In this document: positions 1 to 7,986 of the stretch, piece by piece
How positions within the stretch are numbered: position 1 is the stretch's first letter
Layout of the letters: every line of letters starts with the position of its first letter
Assembly (NCBI GenBank): GCA_025937895.1
Contig: JAICQL010000035.1
Location: 1 to 47,107 of the forward strand
Source of the DNA: Polyangiaceae bacterium
Lineage (GTDB): Bacteria > Myxococcota_A > Polyangia > Polyangiales > Polyangiaceae
DNA length: 47,107 nucleotides
Direction of reading: 5' to 3'
The notes under the pieces: model-generated
The model's database searches: none
The model's input: the letters and a program-made list of their open reading frames with translations, nothing else
What the model was told of the DNA's origin: nothing
Program-made: the position numbers and the translations under genes

Positions 1-226
1 CGCCGTCCGCGCCCATCACGAGGTGGACGCTGAGCCCGCGCTTCTTCAAGACCGCGATGGTCGAGTCGACGCTGCGCGTGACCGTCTCGTGGATGACGAG
101 CTCGACAGCGCGGGTCCGCTTGCCCTTCGGTGCGAACCGATGGACGCCGGCCTCGGCGAACGTGCGCACGGAGAGCCCGTCGACGGGGCACGTCGCAACG
201 CCGCTGACGATGAAGCCGCCGCTCAC
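1..226 (-). CDS. Phage endolysin-like N-acetylmuramoyl-L-alanine amidase (partial, runs off window)
   Basis: This is the N-terminal 75 residues of a minus-strand gene that continues past base 1. Starting from GTG at 226, the translation contains RAVELVIHETVTRS (about residues 39-52), then an alternating segment that ends in SVHLVMGADG. That is the layout of the zinc amidase Amidase_2 family: the histidine in the VIHET strand is a predicted zinc ligand and the SxHxxxGxDG strand follows it. The family cleaves the amide bond between N-acetylmuramate and L-alanine in peptidoglycan. The GTG overlaps the TGA of the upstream small gene (GTGA, 223-226), which suggests translational coupling and fixes the start. 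The neighbouring tail-fibre-like gene supports a phage lysis role. A host amidase is possible but less likely in this context. Confidence 0.7.
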   Translation of the reverse strand, partial: MSGGFIVSGVATCPVDGLSVRTFAEAGVHRFAPKGKRTRAVELVIHETVTRSVDSTIAVLKKRGLSVHLVMGADG

Positions 227-648
227 TGGCCGGGCTCCTTCCCTTGCAGCTCCTCGACAGCCCGCGCCGGGAGCTTCAGCCCCTTGTCGAAGAAGCGGGC
301 CCTGGTCTCCGTGGCGATCGGCTTGGTGACGATCTGCTCGCTCTTGCTCACGAGACGCTCGATGAGACGCCCCTTCTTCACGAGCTGCGAGTGCAGCTCA
401 TCGACCATCAGGCGATGAAGGTGCCCGGAGCTACCCTGCGACGGGTGCGCCTGCTCGCTCGCAGGCGAGCGCACCAGAAACTCTCGCGAGCGGCAGGTGG
501 GACACTCAGGCAGAGGAACGACTCCGTCCTCGACCTGGTCGTCGCGTTCGACACCGACCGCGAGGTTCGCGAGCGCAACGCGGTTCTCGCGATCACACCC
601 TGCGCAGCGCTGAACGATCTCGGTGTCGGTGATCTCCTGGATGGCCAT
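223..648 (-). CDS. Small zinc-ribbon protein of the phage module
   Basis: This 141-residue protein has two CxxC pairs, CAGC near residue 15 and CPTC near residue 50, about 35 residues apart, which looks like a zinc ribbon. The C-terminal half is charged and predicted helical (VDELHSQLVKKGRLIERLVSK). A GGAG Shine-Dalgarno sits about 9 bases before the ATG at 648. The gene lies 9 bases after the tail-fibre-like gene and overlaps the amidase gene by 4 bases, so the three form one transcription unit. I do not recognise a family. Its place between tail and lysis genes suggests a phage accessory protein, by position only. Confidence 0.6.
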   Translation of the reverse strand: MAIQEITDTEIVQRCAGCDRENRVALANLAVGVERDDQVEDGVVPLPECPTCRSREFLVRSPASEQAHPSQGSSGHLHRLMVDELHSQLVKKGRLIERLVSKSEQIVTKPIATETRARFFDKGLKLPARAVEELQGKEPGQ

Positions 649-657
649 TGGTGCTCC

Positions 658-2562
658 TCACGCGATCGCGGTGTACGTGCCGAACCACCAGACCGTGGAG
701 GTGCCCGCCATCGTCTGGTAGCTGAAGAAGCCGAAGCCATCTCGGTCGGCGAAGTACGTCGACGGGCTCCCCGAGAACCCGCTGCTCGTGTTCAGCGCGC
801 TGAACGTGATCGACGACGGAGTGGCTGGGAAGCGGTTGCGGAACGTGACGGAGCCACCACTCGCGAGGGAGCGCGTGGCGCTATCGGCGTTGGACCACTC
901 CATTCCGACGCGGCCCACCTCGCGCACGGTGCCCGTCAGCTCGAACGCCGAGTTGACGGTGCTGCTCATCGGGAGGCGCCACGTCCGCGTCCAGGTCGTG
1001 AACGTCGCTGCGAACGAGTCCTCGTGGAGGAACTCGATCTCGTTGCGAGCGAAGCGGAACGCGCCGCAGAAGGTGCCGCCAGCGTCGCGCACCCACTGCG
1101 CGCCGTCCCACGAGGCGTTCAGCGTGAACCAGATCGAGGAGCCGTCGGCGTAGATGCGGAGGTGCGTCGCCGCTGAGCCGGAGGCGTTCGAGTCGAGGAT
1201 GAGCGCCTTCGTCCCCCCGAGCGGAGGCTGGCGGATCGAGCGATGCTGCCCGGCGTTCGCCTCGTTGCCTCGGAAGTGGTCGCCCTCGACGGCGTCGAGG
1301 ATCTCGGCGAGCGCGGTCTCGACGTTCGCGGCGTTGAGGTTGTTGCCGGAGTCGGCGACCGAGACGGCGCTCGCAGTGTGCGCGCCGCTCGCCTGGTTCA
1401 CGTGGCCGTTGATCCCGCCGAGCAGCGTCACGAGAGCGGCGCGCAGGGTGCCCGCAGCGATCGCTGTGGGTGCGCCCGCGATGGCATCGACTCCAACGAG
1501 ACCAACGCCGGGCGCGGAGGCGCCCGTGGCGATCAGGTCGGTGACGATCTCCTGGAGCTGCGCCTGTACGTTCGTGCCAGCGACGTTGTTGTGAGGCGTC
1601 GCTGCGATCGCCGCCGCGTTATGCGCACCGGTCGGCGCGCTCACGTGCGTGTTCAGGAACCCCAGGAGCTGCGCGAGCTGGCTCTTCACGGAGCCTGCAG
1701 GGAGCGCGTTGGGAGCTCCCGCTGCCGCGTCCACGCCGACGCGCGAGGCGCCGGAGCTGCCCACCGCTCCGGTCGCGAGGTCGTCGATCAGCTCGTCTAC
1801 GGCGGCCTGCACGTTGCCCGCGCCCACGAACCCGTGCGGCGCGTAGTCGATCGCCGTCGCCGCATGGCGCCGCGCGACCGCCGTGAAGTGGTCGCGCAGC
1901 TCGGCGTCGGCCTCATCGAACGCCGCCTGAACCGTCGCGGCGAGCGGCTGGAGGATGCTCCAGGTCCCGGTGGTCACGGCCACCGAGGTGCCCTGCGCGA
2001 AGATGAACGCCTGTCGGCGCGAGGTGTCGAGGTCCGCGACGAGGATCTGCGTCTGCCCGGGGCGACGACGGACGTCGCAGAGGAGCAGCTCGTCGGCCTG
2101 CAGCGCGGGCTTCGGCGCGACGCCGATGGCCCCCTCGGGCGCCTGCCGCACCACGAGCTCGAACGACTCGTCTCGCCGGAAGAACACCTGCTGGGAGTTG
2201 CCGTCCGTTCGCGGGTCGGAGAGCTGGCGCTTGAAACGCAGGAAGATGCCCAGCCACCGCTCGTTGCCGACCGTGGCGACATCGGTCGGGATGCCCACGA
2301 GGTCGACGGCGCAGTCGACGGTCTGCCCGGTCCCGAAGAACATGCGCTGACCGAGGTTGTCGTAGGCCCGCGCCGGAGCCGTGAGGTCCACGGTCAGGTC
2401 GGGGACCGGCGAATGCGGCGCGGGGACGGCGCCCGAGACGATGCCGTAGATGTTCAGGTCGGCGGCGAGGTCCCGGTCGGCCTTCTCGAGCAAGGCGAAC
2501 GCGAGGTCGAGCTCGGCCTCGGTGACGCGCTGGCGGAAGTAGAAGTCGACGCGATCGGCCAT
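658..2562 (-). CDS. Phage tail-fibre / baseplate-like structural protein with internal repeats
   Basis: The ATG at 2562 (MADRVDFYFRQRV) is preceded by GAGGCAAGG and gives 634 residues; the open frame extends further upstream but that part is Pro/Arg-rich noise. Residues 1-210 form an N-terminal domain. Residues of about 250-440 alternate two repeat types. One is the NVQAAVDEL, NVQAQLQEI, NVETALAEI series, and the other is the AGSVKSQLAQLLGFLNTHV and AGTLRAALVTLLGGINGHV pair. The rest is Gly/Ser/Thr/Asn-rich beta-type sequence ending in aromatic strands (WWFGTYTAIA). This layout is known from phage tail fibres and baseplate appendages that build trimeric shafts. The following zinc-ribbon and amidase genes on the same strand support a prophage or phage-derived particle. 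The exact host-range role is inference. Confidence 0.65.
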   Translation of the reverse strand: MADRVDFYFRQRVTEAELDLAFALLEKADRDLAADLNIYGIVSGAVPAPHSPVPDLTVDLTAPARAYDNLGQRMFFGTGQTVDCAVDLVGIPTDVATVGNERWLGIFLRFKRQLSDPRTDGNSQQVFFRRDESFELVVRQAPEGAIGVAPKPALQADELLLCDVRRRPGQTQILVADLDTSRRQAFIFAQGTSVAVTTGTWSILQPLAATVQAAFDEADAELRDHFTAVARRHAATAIDYAPHGFVGAGNVQAAVDELIDDLATGAVGSSGASRVGVDAAAGAPNALPAGSVKSQLAQLLGFLNTHVSAPTGAHNAAAIAATPHNNVAGTNVQAQLQEIVTDLIATGASAPGVGLVGVDAIAGAPTAIAAGTLRAALVTLLGGINGHVNQASGAHTASAVSVADSGNNLNAANVETALAEILDAVEGDHFRGNEANAGQHRSIRQPPLGGTKALILDSNASGSAATHLRIYADGSSIWFTLNASWDGAQWVRDAGGTFCGAFRFARNEIEFLHEDSFAATFTTWTRTWRLPMSSTVNSAFELTGTVREVGRVGMEWSNADSATRSLASGGSVTFRNRFPATPSSITFSALNTSSGFSGSPSTYFADRDGFGFFSYQTMAGTSTVWWFGTYTAIA

Positions 2563-2714
2563 GTCCTTGCCTCGGAGCGCCCACGTGGCTCTCCAGGGAG
2601 GCAAAGCCGCTCGGCACGGGCCTGGGGGACAGGGGTGGCTTCGCGGTTTCCACGGCCCGGCTCCTGAGCGACAATCCGAAAGCTGGGGCCCTGCCGCCCC
2701 GCCGTGGAGAACGC

Positions 2715-3497
2715 GTGGACAGTCGACCGAGCCCGAGAGGCCATTCCCGAAGCCACCAGCGAGGCGATGCCTACCGCCGCGCTCTCGACGAGTGCGCACG
2801 CGTGGCCCGCGAGGAGTTCGGCGTGGCCAGCGGGGCCCTCCATGACGCCGAAGAGATTGGCCTGCGCCTGAAAACAGCCGTGGGGTCGGTGGCACGCCGG
2901 GCGCCGGCGGACGGTGCTGCGGTCGAGGATGCCCGAGCGCGCCTCCAGGAACTCGAGTTGAAGTTGGAGACGACCCTCGCGAGCTCGCTCCGGGCAACGG
3001 GGGCAGCCCTCCGCGCGAAGGAAGCTGCGCTGAACCGCTTCACGGTGACCCTGTTCGGGCGGACGATGGCGGGCAAGAGCACGATCCGAGAGGCGCTAAC
3101 CCGCGGCGACGGAGCGACGATCGGCAAGGGGGCCCAGCGCACCACGCGCGACGTGCGCGAGTACACCTGGAACTCGCTCCGCATCATCGACACCCCCGGC
3201 ATAGGTGCATACGAGGGCGACGAGGATCGTGCCCAGGCGCTGTCGGTGATCGATGAGACCGACGTCGTGTTGTTCCTCGCGAGCTCGGATGGCATCCAGG
3301 AGGAGTCGTTCAAGGGGATGCAGGAGTTGCGGCAGCAGAACAAGCCGCTCCTGTTCGTGCTGAACGTGAAGCGCGATCTCGAGAAACCGGTGAACATGCG
3401 CCGGTTCCTCAAGGACCCCCGGTCGGTCTTCGACGACAATGAGCTTCGAGGTCACTTCGATCGCATCCACAAGCTCGCCGGCGAGTACCTGGGGATG
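2715..3497 (+). pseudogene. Era/dynamin-like GTPase, 3' end lost
   Basis: The reading frame carries a clear P-loop GTPase: GRTMAGKST (G1) near residue 115, a Thr-rich switch (KGAQRTTRDV), DTPG (G3) and NVKRD in the G4 position, preceded by a helical, possibly coiled-coil region of about 100 residues. This fits membrane- or stress-associated GTPases of the GTPase-of-unknown-function/dynamin-like group. Similarity stops near 3497 at HKLAGEYLGM. Beyond that the frame is only the complement of an opposite-strand kinase gene, so the GTPase has lost its C-terminal part. Start choice is uncertain: the GTG at 2715 is the longest option. The remaining frame continues open to 3770 but should not be read as protein. 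Confidence 0.6.
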
Positions 3498-3754
3498 CGG
3501 GATCGCTCGAGGATCACGAACTCCTCCACGATTTCGGCGAGCTCGAATCCCCTGCGGACCCGATCGGCCAGGTGGAGCTCCACGAATTCGGCGGGGTCCG
3601 AGCCATCAGCGAGCGCGCTCAGGAACCGGGGGAGGATGTTTCGCAGCTCGGGCTGGTCGAGCCCCCTCGCCGAAGCTGCCTGGTCCGCCTTCGCGGCCCA
3701 GTCGGTCATGATCTGTTCGTGCCGCTGCTGGATGATTTCTGCCAAGCTGGCCAT
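3452..3754 (-). pseudogene. RsbRD-type sensor kinase N-terminus, truncated
   Basis: Starting at ATG 3754, the first about 86 residues (MASLAEIIQQRHEQIMTDW to EIVEEFVILERSRI) match the RsbRD_N-type helical domain that begins many myxobacterial sensor histidine kinases: an I..R...I...W start, an LPRFLSALADG segment and a GFELAEIVEEFVIL segment. The frame then meets foreign sequence near 3497 and stops at 3452, with no PAS, HisKA or ATPase domain left. The junction coincides with the point where the oppositely oriented GTPase gene is cut. The residual protein is unlikely to signal. An intact short RsbRD-only protein is possible but would be unusual. Confidence 0.55.
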
Positions 3755-3982
3755 GGCTGCATCCGCCTAACATGGCCTCCCTGGAGAAGGCCACCTCCGG
3801 TCTTGCGTACCTTATCGCGTCCAGGCACGACGCCGTGCCGAGCGTTCTCAGGCATCGGGAAACAACCGAAGAGATCCGCCCACCGAGCCAAACAACACGC
3901 GATCGTCGGCCTCGGCATCCGCCCATCCTACCGTCCGTTCCGGACGTTCCTCACCGAGGCGTTCGCATGGGAACCGTGAGCT

Positions 3983-4215
3983 TCAGCCGACAAGCTTCGT
4001 GATGAGCCCCATCCCGCGCGCGGTCTCGGTGGGCGTCGCGTCGGCGAGCTCGAGGTACACGCGTCCGCTCTCGTTGAAGTCCTCGGTGTTCACGCACCGC
4101 GCTCGCTCGCGGGCGTCGCCAGCTCGATCTCGGCGGCGAGCTTGTGCAGCGCGGCCTCACGACGCGGTAGCTGGTGCCCTTGGGGAAGCAAAGCGCGATC
4201 TGCGGCTCGGGCGTT
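3983..4215 (-). pseudogene. Decayed gene remnant, family not recognised
   Basis: Two minus-strand frames join to give a plausible protein end. One reads EAALHKLAAEIELATPASER and stops. After a shift the second reads CVNTEDFNESGRVYLELADA and on to GMGLITKLVG with a stop at 3983. The amino-acid composition is balanced, unlike the Arg/Pro-rich shadows around it, so this looks like a real gene broken by a frameshift near 4100. Family and function are not recognised. Between 3755 and 3982 I see nothing supportable. Confidence 0.35.
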
Positions 4216-4394
4216 CGTGGCGGCTCTCGCCCTGGCTCACCGTCTTTGTCGCCTGCGTGTCTTGATCGCCGTGCTCATCGTCGTCCTCGGTGGCGCGTCG
4301 TGCGAAGTGCCCGTCGCGTGAGGACATACAGGCTTCCATTTCGACCCATAGCGATACCACCGCGGCGGCGACATCGTGGACGAGCTTTCCCTTG

Positions 4395-5519
4395 CGCGGC
4401 CGCGGCGCACGCCTACCGGGAGCGAATGGTCGGCCCGTACCGAGGCGTGCTGCCTGACGCCGCGGTGCGCAGCATCGAGGAGCAGCTTTCGGGTGCCTGC
4501 ACCGTCGAGATCGCGGCGTTCGACGAATTCTCGAAGCTCCTCGGTGACGCGCGCGCGACCGCGGACTTCGATCACGTCGTTTTCGACACGGCTCCCACCG
4601 GGCGCACGCTGCACCTGCTCGAGCTGCCTGCCGCATGGACCGGCTTCCTCGAGACGAACGTCGGCGGCACGTCGTGCCTCGGACCGCTCGCCGGTCTCAA
4701 GGCACAGCAGGCGCTCTACGACGGTTCACGTGCCGCGCTCATCGACGGCGCCCGCACCGCGCTCGTCCTCGTGTCGAGGGCCGACGTCGCGGCGCTCCGA
4801 GAGGCCGAACGGACGCGTGGCGAGCTCGCCGCCCTTGGGATCGAACGACAGGAACTCGTCATCAACGGGCTCTTCCGCGCGGAGGATCTGGCTGACCAGG
4901 TCCATGACGATGGGCAAAGGAGGCGTCGGCAAGACCTCCGTCGCCGTCAACGTAGCCGTCGAGCTCGCGCGTCGCGGGCACAAGGTGCATCTGACGACGA
5001 CGGACCCCGCCGCGCACGTCCAAGAGACCCTCGGAGGAGCGGTCGACGGCATCCGTGTGAGCCGCATCGATCCCGCGGCCGAGACCCGTACCTACTCCGA
5101 GGAGGTGCTGAGGACGGCGGACGCAAACCTCGAGGCCGCGGGTCGCGCGCTGCTCGAGGAGGACCTCCGCAGTCCGTGTACCGAGGAGATCGCCGTCTTT
5201 CGCGCGTTCGCGCGCATCGTCGATGAGGGCGAGCACGGCTTCGTCGTCATGGACACCGCGCCCACGGGGCACACCTTGCTCCTGCTCGACGCCGAGTCGT
5301 ACCACCGAGAGGTGCTTCGGACCTCAGGCTCGGCACCCGAGGAGTCCGGCGCCTGCTGCCGCGCCTGCGTGATGCGGCCTACACCAAGATCCTCCTCGTC
5401 ACGCTGCCCGAGGCGACGCCCGTCCACGACGCGGCGGCGCTCCAGCGTGACCTCGAGCGGCGACGCGCTCCCCGGTCCTGGCCGACCTGCTGTGCGCCGC
5501 GCTGTCGGCGTGCATCCTG
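4395..5519 (+). pseudogene. arsA: Arsenite efflux ATPase ArsA, degraded
   Basis: ArsA is the cytosolic ATPase that drives arsenite export. This copy keeps the middle of the first half (AYRERMVGPYRGVLPDA, FDTAPTGRTLHLLELP, GLKAQQALYDG, to NGLFRAEDLADQ). It lacks roughly the first 95 residues, including the first P-loop. Near 4900 the frame shifts straight into the second half (GKGGVGKTS Walker A, TTDPAAHVQETLGG, MDTAPTGHTLLLLD), so the end of domain A1 and the linker are also missing. Near 5335 a second shift moves to a third frame (LLPRLRDAAYTKILLVTLP, PEATPVHDAAALQRDLE) that ends at 5519. With an N-terminal deletion, an internal deletion and two frameshifts it cannot make a working ArsA. It lies directly upstream of arsC and acr3 remnants. 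Confidence 0.8.
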
Positions 5520-5780
5520 AAGAACGTTGAGCGCTTCTCGCACATGCTCCCGTTCCGCTACGAGTCAGCCTCAATCGAGGTGACCGCCGATCGCGAGGAC
5601 CCGCCGCTCCGTATCGTGCGCACGCACTACCGACTGCGGATCGTGACCGATGAGCCCGCGGCGCGCATCGAGCTGCTGCACAAGAACATCCGGAAGTTCG
5701 GGACGATCACGAACACGCTCGCAGCCGCGTGCGAGCTGACCGGAGAGATCGAAGCGGTCTCCTCGGGAGGTGCGACGTGA
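5466..5780 (+). pseudogene. OsmC-family protein fragment (N-terminus lost)
   Basis: This frame reads SPVLADLLCAALSACILKNV, then a strand region (FRYESASIEVTADRED, RIVRTHYRLRIV) and a helix-strand end (LLHKNIRKFGTITNTLAAA). This is the OsmC/YhfA-type order: the first motif carries the conserved cysteine of the central helix, while the second peroxidatic position near KFGTITN has Gly/Thr instead of the usual Cys. The N-terminal strands are absent because the frame emerges from the end of the broken arsA at about 5460. The first ATG (5544) is inside the fold. The stop TGA overlaps the GTG start of arsC, so the fragment may still be translated and coupled to arsC. Confidence 0.6.
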
Positions 5781-6250
5781 CCGCCGACGTGAAGGTACTC
5801 TTCGTCTGCGTGCACAACGCTGCGCGCAGCCGCATGGCCGAGGCGCTGCTCCGAGAGCTTGGCGGACCGCGGTTCGAGGTGACGAGCGCGGGCTTCGACC
5901 CGCGTGAGGTCAACCCCCTTGTCGTGGAGGCGCTGGCGCAGGTCGGGCTCAGCTTGCCCTTGACGGCGCCCCATGCGTCTGTTTTCGACCTGTTCAGGGC
6001 CGGCCGTCACTTCCACTACGTCATCGGTGTATGCGACGAGGAGCACGGTCAGAAGTGCCCACTGTTCCCGGGCGTGACGCCGCGCCTGTACTGGAGCTTC
6101 CCAGATCCCGCGTCGTTCGAGGGCACGCACGGCGAAAGGCTGGCGCGGGTGATTGAGATACGCGAGGCGATCCGCACGCGCCTCGACGCCTGGCTCGCAA
6201 CGCTGCCCGGCGCGGCGCGTTCATCGACGACAAGGACAGACTCCCAATGA
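5777..6250 (+). CDS. arsC: Arsenate reductase, low-molecular-weight phosphatase type
   Basis: This 157-residue protein reduces arsenate to arsenite in the cytosol. The LMW-phosphatase P-loop CVHNAARSR starts at Cys11. The resolving cysteines of the thioredoxin-coupled class are at Cys86 and Cys94 ([16 protein letters not shown]), followed by the family signature [12 protein letters not shown]. Length matches the family. The GTG start at 5777 overlaps the upstream TGA, and GGGAGG lies 7 bases before it. The end overlaps the acr3 ATG (ATGA, 6247-6250). All key residues are intact, so arsC is the only gene of this ars operon that looks functional. Without a working exporter it would produce arsenite that this operon cannot remove. 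Confidence 0.92.
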   Translation: MTADVKVLFVCVHNAARSRMAEALLRELGGPRFEVTSAGFDPREVNPLVVEALAQVGLSLPLTAPHASVFDLFRAGRHFHYVIGVCDEEHGQKCPLFPGVTPRLYWSFPDPASFEGTHGERLARVIEIREAIRTRLDAWLATLPGAARSSTTRTDSQ

Positions 6251-6540
6251 CCAACGCCAACGCCGGACTACTCGGCAAGCTCTCGTTTCTCGATCGCTAT
6301 CTGACGCTGTGGATCTTCGCCGCGATGGCGTTGGGCATCGCCCTCGGCTTCCTCGCTCCTGGCTTCACGACCGCGCTCAACGGCATGAGCGTGGGCACGA
6401 CCTCGATCCCGATCGGGAGCGGCCTCGTGCTGATGATGTACCCGCCGCTCGCGAAGGTCCGGTACGAGGAGCTGGGAAAGGTCTTTCGCAACAAGCGCGT
6501 GCTGACGCTGTCCCTCGTGCAGAACTCATCGGCCCGCTGA
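6247..6540 (+). pseudogene. acr3: Arsenite permease Acr3, truncated after 97 residues
   Basis: Acr3 is a ten-helix inner-membrane arsenite carrier of roughly 350 residues. The frame starts with family-typical sequence ([56 protein letters not shown]) and covers about three membrane segments. At LSLVQN the expected continuation (NWVIGP in family members) is replaced by NSSAR and a stop. The DNA reads cagaac-tcatcggcccgctg, as if a few bases were lost, and after that point no further Acr3 sequence follows. The gene is therefore both frameshifted and deleted. Its ATG overlaps the arsC stop. Confidence 0.85.
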
Positions 6541-6630
6541 AGTTTCGGGAGGGCGCCAGCAGGCGGTTCCTCGAGCGCGTCGCCAGCTTGGCCTCGCGCC
6601 GAAGTGTCTCACGGCGTAGAATCCGCTGCA

Positions 6631-7407
6631 ATGTCTCGCCTTTCGTTCAAGGTGCGGCTTCGCCGCCTGCCCACGGAGATGGGCGGCCGCAAGGGGCCTA
6701 TCTTCAACGACTACCTTCCGAGCTGGGATCTCAGGAACACATGGCTCGGCGAGCCAACCATCAATGACGGACGCGTGCTGCTCGATGGAGTCAGTGAGAT
6801 CGCCCCAGGCGCAGAGGGATCGGCGATCATCGCACCGCTCGCGGAGGAGTTCTGGGGTGCAGTCGATGTCGGCGCGGTTCTCTCGCTGCAGGAGGGCAGT
6901 CAAATCGTGGGTTACGCGACCGTGGTGGAGGTCAGCCGACCCGAGCACTTCGCGCGAGAGACGGCGGCCTTCGTCGTCGAGGCGAGCCAGTTCTGCGACT
7001 TCATCGAGCGCGCATCGAGCCTCCCGTTGAACGAGCGACTCGAAGCGGCCCGCGCGCGGCTGTTGGCGCTCTACAAGGCCGGTGCTGTGCTTCCCCACGT
7101 TGAGCCACCCGACGGCTTCGACGCGGGGCCGAACCCTCCTCGCCCCGCCGACTGGGCGGGCTTCGACAAGTTCGAGGTCTACTGGGAGGTCTTCGACCCG
7201 TACGTGGACGAGGCTCCGGTCGCGGGCTCACTTTCCGACGATCTGCTGGACGTCTACTTCGACGTGCGGCGTGGCATTGACCTCTGGAAATCCAAGGCCC
7301 CGCGCGCAGCAGCGATCTGGGAGTGGCGTTTTCACTTCGACTCGCACTGGGGTGACCACGCCGTGGATGCCCTTCGGGCGCTCCACCGGGCCTGCCGCGC
7401 CGCATAG
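6631..7407 (+). CDS. DUF5063 protein with N-terminal EF-Tu-like barrel
   Basis: The ATG at 6631 (MSRLSFKVRLRRLP) gives 258 residues. Residues 1-105 resemble the small EF-Tu domain-like barrel found in some bacterial accessory proteins (PTEMGGRKGPIFNDYLPSW, GSQIVGYATVVEV). Residues of about 110-258 match the DUF5063 pattern: FCDFIERASSLP, ARLLALYKAGAVLP, YWEVFDPYVDE, SLSDDLLDVYFDVRRG and a closing AIWEWRFHFDSHWGDHAVDALRALH. DUF5063 proteins are soluble and helical, and no biochemical role is established that I know of. The gene stands alone after the acr3 remnant, with an upstream GTG at 6604 as a less likely start. Function is unknown. Confidence 0.75.
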   Translation: MSRLSFKVRLRRLPTEMGGRKGPIFNDYLPSWDLRNTWLGEPTINDGRVLLDGVSEIAPGAEGSAIIAPLAEEFWGAVDVGAVLSLQEGSQIVGYATVVEVSRPEHFARETAAFVVEASQFCDFIERASSLPLNERLEAARARLLALYKAGAVLPHVEPPDGFDAGPNPPRPADWAGFDKFEVYWEVFDPYVDEAPVAGSLSDDLLDVYFDVRRGIDLWKSKAPRAAAIWEWRFHFDSHWGDHAVDALRALHRACRAA

Positions 7408-7827
7408 TTCCGAAGCGCGTCCCCTGACCACCGGGCCCGCGGCTTTGCTTCCGCGTGGCCATCCCGATCGTCAGGTCCGTAAGCATGGGCTCGGGCTTGG
7501 GGGGCGGCGGGGTCTCGGCGAGCGTGACGGCCTGGCTCTTGTGGCGGAAGAGCGGCCTCTCGATGACGCGCTCGTGAGGGCGTCGAAGTTCACCAGCTCG
7601 ACGCGGCACATCCCGGTCGTCTCGTCGGCGCTGGCCTTGGCGACGAGCGCGCGCAGCAGGCGCCCCCCGCCGACACGGTGATCCGTGGTGCGCGGTCGAG
7701 AGCTGTGGCGCGCACGTGGGCGCGCTGCGCGCGGCGGGCGCGGGAACCGTTGAACGCTGGCGTGCTTCGTGCGCTGAGGTGTAATGATTCGAGGTCCTTC
7801 GCGTCTTCCAGGTGAAGGAGATCGACC
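7408..7827 (-). other. Gap with possible decayed minus-strand gene
   Basis: No intact gene is visible in these 420 bases. On the minus strand one frame reads LLRALVAKASADETTGMCRV (7670-7600). A shifted frame continues with ERVIERPLFRHKSQAVTLAE and PPPPKPEPMLTDLTIGMA down to about 7440. The two pieces look like one frameshifted protein end, but I cannot assign a family. The right end of the gap holds the leader and promoter region of the metallothionein gene. Confidence 0.25.
7743..7772 (+). promoter_or_regulatory. Possible ECF-type promoter of the metallothionein/sigma operon
   Basis: GGAACC at 7743-7748 resembles the AAC-containing -35 element common to ECF sigma factors, and TTCGTGC follows about 17 bases later (7766-7772). 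The transcript would have a leader of about 50 bases. Autoregulation by the CorE-like sigma encoded downstream is inferred, not shown. Confidence 0.25.
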
Positions 7828-7986
7828 ATGAGCCAGAACCAGAGCTGTCCGTGTTGTGAAACCAAGGGATGTGACTGCGGAGCCAACTCTCGCCCGGCCG
7901 GCGAGTGCTGCTGCGGTAAGACCTGTCAGTGTAACCCCTGCAAGTGCGGACCGGAGTGTGGCTGCCCTGGCGCCCAGAAGAAGTGA
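7828..7986 (+). CDS. Metallothionein, 52 residues
   Basis: ATG at 7828, 7 bases after AAGGAG, encodes a 52-residue protein with 14 cysteines: CPCC, CDC, ECCCGKTCQC, CKC and ECGC. The cysteines occupy 27 percent of positions in CxC and CC clusters, there are no aromatic residues, and a Gln/Asn/Lys-rich start and a GAQKK tail frame it. This is the composition of bacterial metallothioneins, which chelate Zn, Cd or Cu(I) in thiolate clusters in the cytosol. No histidine is present, unlike cyanobacterial SmtA. Its last 29 bases overlap the start of the CorE-like sigma gene in another frame, so the two are probably coupled. Which metal it binds cannot be told from sequence. Confidence 0.85.
   Translation: MSQNQSCPCCETKGCDCGANSRPAGECCCGKTCQCNPCKCGPECGCPGAQKK

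Noticed and set aside
1243..2667. Long plus-strand open frame opposite the tail-fibre gene
   Set aside because: Arg/Gly/Val/Glu-rich composition typical of antisense shadows in GC-rich DNA; the minus-strand frame has repeats, a start with ribosome site and coupled neighbours.
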